Source: CAYXPG01 sp964564845 (GTDB lineage Bacteria > Planctomycetota > Phycisphaerae > Sedimentisphaerales > Anaerobacaceae). From it: DNA of 24,520 nucleotides. A program made the position numbers and the translations under genes. The stretch covers positions 1 through 24,520 of the forward strand of contig CAZMCN010000016.1 of assembly GCA_964564845.1 (NCBI GenBank). Reading direction: 5' to 3'. A model generated the notes under the pieces. The model was not told the origin of the DNA. It saw only the letters and a program-made list of their open reading frames with translations, and searched no databases. Positions 21,841-24,520 of this stretch are shown piece after piece; positions within the stretch are counted from its first letter, which is position 1, and every line of letters begins with the position of its first letter.

Positions 21841-24520
21841 ATGAAAGCCGAAAAAAACTCCAAAACCCGACCGCGACCAAAAACAAAAAAGCGAATCCTT
21901 AAACTGCTGTTGGTACTTCTGGTTGTCTTGATTTTGTTGGTGGTCTTTGCTGTGCCGGCATTTGTATCGAGCGAAAGTGGGCGCAAATTAATACTGACTA
22001 AAATCAACAGTTCTGTGGACGGCCGAACCGATTTTGCCGGTCTTTTAATGAGCTGGTTCAAAGGTATCAGGGTTACGGACTTTAGCTTTATCGACGGTGC
22101 CGGCCAAACGTCGGTATCAGTAAAGCAGATTACCACAAAACCCCACTACACCTCTATTCTTACGGGCAGTTTGTCCTTCGGCGAAACAATCGTCGATGAG
22201 CCGAAAGTTCAGATAAATCTTAATGCCGAGCGGTTGTTAAAAAGCAAAGACTTTCAAAAGGAGAGGCCGAGAGGCAAAAAAGTCTCTTTGCTGATTAAAA
22301 AAATCGACCTTGTTATCAACGACGGCAATCTGAAAGTAACAGATTCAAAGACCGGCAGCGTTGAGCTTTCACAGATAAACTCCAGACTGAATTTGCGCCC
22401 GCCGGGCAAGCAAACAGATTTCAATATAGATATGGCTGTGGTTGATGAAGCAAAAGAGTCAAAGATTCATACAGAAGGCAGCATTAGGCCCGGCAAAATA
22501 AAGGCCGGCTGGACACTGAAAGGAACAAGCGGAGAATTGACTGTTGAGCTCAACGATTTGGACATTGGCTCTCTGTCGCCGTTTTTTACATTAGCTGGAA
22601 TTGAGGTTGATGCCGGAGGCAGTATATCAGCCAACATAAAAAGCGAAATTAAAGACGGCCGAATTGAAAACGCAGCCGTAACCATTCTGGCCGAAAACCT
22701 GGATATTACAGGGCCCGCATTAAATGGTGACCGATTACAGACCGGACAATTGGATATTAATGTAAAGCTGGCCCGCAAGAGGGAAATGATAAATGTTGAA
22801 AATTTTGACATCCGCACTGACTGGCTTTCGGTACAAGCAAGCGGCACTGTCCCAACAACATTCGATTCGTTCACCGAATTTCTAAAGTCGGACTCAAAAT
22901 TAAAAGCCGGCTTTGATTTAGACATCGCCGAAATCTTTTCCCAATTGCCTCAGACTTTTGGCGTTAAAGAGGATATGCAGGTAACTTCCGGTCGGCTGAC
23001 AGGTGATATTGAGACATTGACCGAAAATGGAAAAAGAAAAATAGCCGCCAGAGCAAATCTTGACCGATTGGCGGGACTGGTAAGCGGTAAGCAAATTGCT
23101 CTTTCTCAGCCGATTAGTGCCGCAGTTGAAATATCCTCCGAGGCCGGTAAAATAAATTTTGATAATCTGGATGTTTCAGCCGCATTTGCAAAAGTCAATG
23201 CCGAAGGCAGCGCCGAAAAGATTAGATATGACGGACAGCTTGATCTGGCAAAGCTTCAATCGGAACTGGGACAGTTCATAGACATCGGCCGATACAAAAT
23301 AGCCGGCCAGGTTTTAAGCAACGGGGAAGTATCGATTACCACCGACAAAATCACCGCTGTCGGCTCGTCCGTGGTGAAAAATCTTAACATAACTTCGCCC
23401 GAAGGTTTGGTTGCCTCGGAGCCCTTGGCCGATATCGCTTTTGTTGCTCAGACGGACAAGAAGACGGTAAATATCAATTCAATACAGGCAAAAGCAGCTC
23501 TTGGTCGTATGAGCGTAGAAAATGCGGTTCTGCCATTGAACGAAGATACGAAAAAGTCAATGGAGTTGGCATTTTCGGCTGATGATATTGACCTTGAGAA
23601 GCTCAGACCGTTTGTGGTGATGTTCGCATCTTTTCCAAAAGAAATGCAACTGGCGGGAATTGCCAAATCAGATTTCTCTATCAGTCCTGAAAAGGACGGC
23701 TACCGTATCAAAACCGATGCGACAAAAATCAAAAATCTTAAACTAATGTATCCGGGCAGGGAGCCTTTTGACCAGAGTTCTGTATCGGTTATTTTTGATG
23801 GGCTGGTTAATCCGGAAGAACAAACTATTAATATCATAAAGTTCGAGTTGATAAGCCCGCAAATAAAGATTTACAAGGGCCAATTCAAAAAAACCATCAA
23901 CAGCGGTAAAGCAAAATTAGAGGGAAAGCTCGATTGTGAATATGACTGGGCCGCTCTGGGCACTGTGGCGGCGCCGTTTTTGCCGCCCGGTCTGCAAATT
24001 GAGGGCCAAAGAACACTCTCTGTCAATTTTGCCAGTCAATATCCGGCCGGGCAGACGGATAAATTCCTGCCCAACCTCAATACAAAAGACAAAGTGGGTT
24101 TGGGTTTCGAGCGGGCAGAGTATATGGGTCTGAATTTCGGGCCGAGTGAAGTGGAAATCCAAATCCAAAACGGACTGCTGAGTATCGCCCCTTTTTCAAC
24201 GACCGTCAACAATGGACAATTCAACTTTGCCGCCGAGGCGGATTTTAAACAAGAGCCGGCACTGCTGAAAACGCCCCAGCCGATTCATATCGTAAAGAAT
24301 ATTCAAATCAACGATGAGACGGCCAGAAAACTTTTGATGTATGTTAACCCGATTTTCGCCAACGCCGTGAATGTCAGAGGCGTTGCAAATTTCAACTGTG
24401 AACAGCTTGCAATACCACTGGCAGCAGGGAAAAGAAATAACATTGAAGTTGCCGGAATAATTTCAATGAGTCAAATACAACTGGAAGCCTCGGATTTGCT
24501 CGGTCAGCTCCTTTCATTAT
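21841..24520 (+). CDS. Large AsmA-like membrane-anchored protein (3' partial)
   Basis: The frame is open from ATG 21841 to the window end (893 codons seen, no stop), with GGGGG 8 bases before the ATG. The N-terminus is basic (residues 1-20), followed by one membrane segment at about 19-42 (ILKLLLVLLVVLILLVVFAV). Everything after it is a long beta-rich region full of alternating polar and hydrophobic residues, with recurring blocks such as DLDIGSLSPFF, DLAKLQSELGQF and DDIDLEKLRPF. This is the pattern of the AsmA/TamB/DUF748 group: inner-membrane-anchored proteins that project into the periplasm and are linked to lipid transport or outer-membrane biogenesis. I cannot choose among these subfamilies. 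It probably belongs to the frr transcript or has a promoter in the 41-base gap, where I see none. No cysteine-rich or enzymatic motif. Confidence 0.75.
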   Translation, partial: MKAEKNSKTRPRPKTKKRILKLLLVLLVVLILLVVFAVPAFVSSESGRKLILTKINSSVDGRTDFAGLLMSWFKGIRVTDFSFIDGAGQTSVSVKQITTKPHYTSILTGSLSFGETIVDEPKVQINLNAERLLKSKDFQKERPRGKKVSLLIKKIDLVINDGNLKVTDSKTGSVELSQINSRLNLRPPGKQTDFNIDMAVVDEAKESKIHTEGSIRPGKIKAGWTLKGTSGELTVELNDLDIGSLSPFFTLAGIEVDAGGSISANIKSEIKDGRIENAAVTILAENLDITGPALNGDRLQTGQLDINVKLARKREMINVENFDIRTDWLSVQASGTVPTTFDSFTEFLKSDSKLKAGFDLDIAEIFSQLPQTFGVKEDMQVTSGRLTGDIETLTENGKRKIAARANLDRLAGLVSGKQIALSQPISAAVEISSEAGKINFDNLDVSAAFAKVNAEGSAEKIRYDGQLDLAKLQSELGQFIDIGRYKIAGQVLSNGEVSITTDKITAVGSSVVKNLNITSPEGLVASEPLADIAFVAQTDKKTVNINSIQAKAALGRMSVENAVLPLNEDTKKSMELAFSADDIDLEKLRPFVVMFASFPKEMQLAGIAKSDFSISPEKDGYRIKTDATKIKNLKLMYPGREPFDQSSVSVIFDGLVNPEEQTINIIKFELISPQIKIYKGQFKKTINSGKAKLEGKLDCEYDWAALGTVAAPFLPPGLQIEGQRTLSVNFASQYPAGQTDKFLPNLNTKDKVGLGFERAEYMGLNFGPSEVEIQIQNGLLSIAPFSTTVNNGQFNFAAEADFKQEPALLKTPQPIHIVKNIQINDETARKLLMYVNPIFANAVNVRGVANFNCEQLAIPLAAGKRNNIEVAGIISMSQIQLEASDLLGQLLSL

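Noticed and set aside
1..24520. Defence system, CRISPR array, prophage, IS element, tRNA or rRNA
   Set aside because: No cas, toxin-antitoxin, restriction, integrase or transposase motifs, no regularly spaced repeats, and no tRNA or rRNA signatures were seen.

Overview
The window looks like a piece of chromosome from a Planctomycetota bacterium, most likely Phycisphaerae (Sedimentisphaerales-like). The best clue is three pseudopilin-like genes with the N-terminal helix ending in MAILMPAL and a C-terminal H-X9-DG-type motif. These are hugely amplified in that group and also common in Lentisphaerae and Verrucomicrobia. Supporting clues are a glutamyl-tRNA synthetase with a long insert after KLSKR, a eukaryote-like UAP1-type nucleotidyltransferase, an Aquifex-type aconitase and frequent GTG starts. 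GC looks like the mid to upper 40s percent by eye. The assignment is an inference. I see no IS element, phage, CRISPR array, tRNA or rRNA. Most of the window is housekeeping.

Layout. 1-1568: two tandem paralogous pseudopilin genes (the first cut by the window edge). 1722-1919 (-): a small unknown protein, then queA (+). 3175-4602 (-): a UDPGP/UAP1-family uridylyltransferase, convergent with queA. 4603-5104: a 500-base divergent intergenic region with two back-to-back promoters and a long structured leader for the third pseudopilin gene (5105-6037), which ends at a very strong terminator. 6265-10995 (+): aconitase, a LOG-family protein, a secreted unknown protein and hisD, closely spaced. 11015-18114 (-): a five-gene co-directional run, read in the order gltX, pfkB-family kinase, thpR, recA, alaS. 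18115-18498: divergent promoters. 18499-24520 (+): the translation cluster rpsB-tsf-pyrH-frr followed by a large AsmA-like membrane-anchored protein that runs off the end.

The genes act in tRNA modification and charging (queA, alaS, gltX), RNA end processing (thpR), recombination (recA), ribosome assembly, elongation and recycling (rpsB, tsf, frr), UMP phosphorylation (pyrH), the TCA cycle (aconitase), histidine synthesis (hisD), and surface or envelope functions (pseudopilins, AsmA-like protein, the unknown exported protein).

The most unusual signal is the leader of the third pseudopilin gene. A perfect 14-bp inverted repeat (4937-4950 with 5053-5066) and a perfect 10-bp inverted repeat (4970-4979 with 5071-5080) are interleaved as A-B-A'-B'. 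This is the arrangement of an RNA pseudoknot, and it ends just before the Shine-Dalgarno sequence. It could be an undescribed cis-regulatory RNA. A second oddity is a tandem heptamer repeat inserted in frame in alaS, a few codons from its zinc-binding CGGTH motif.
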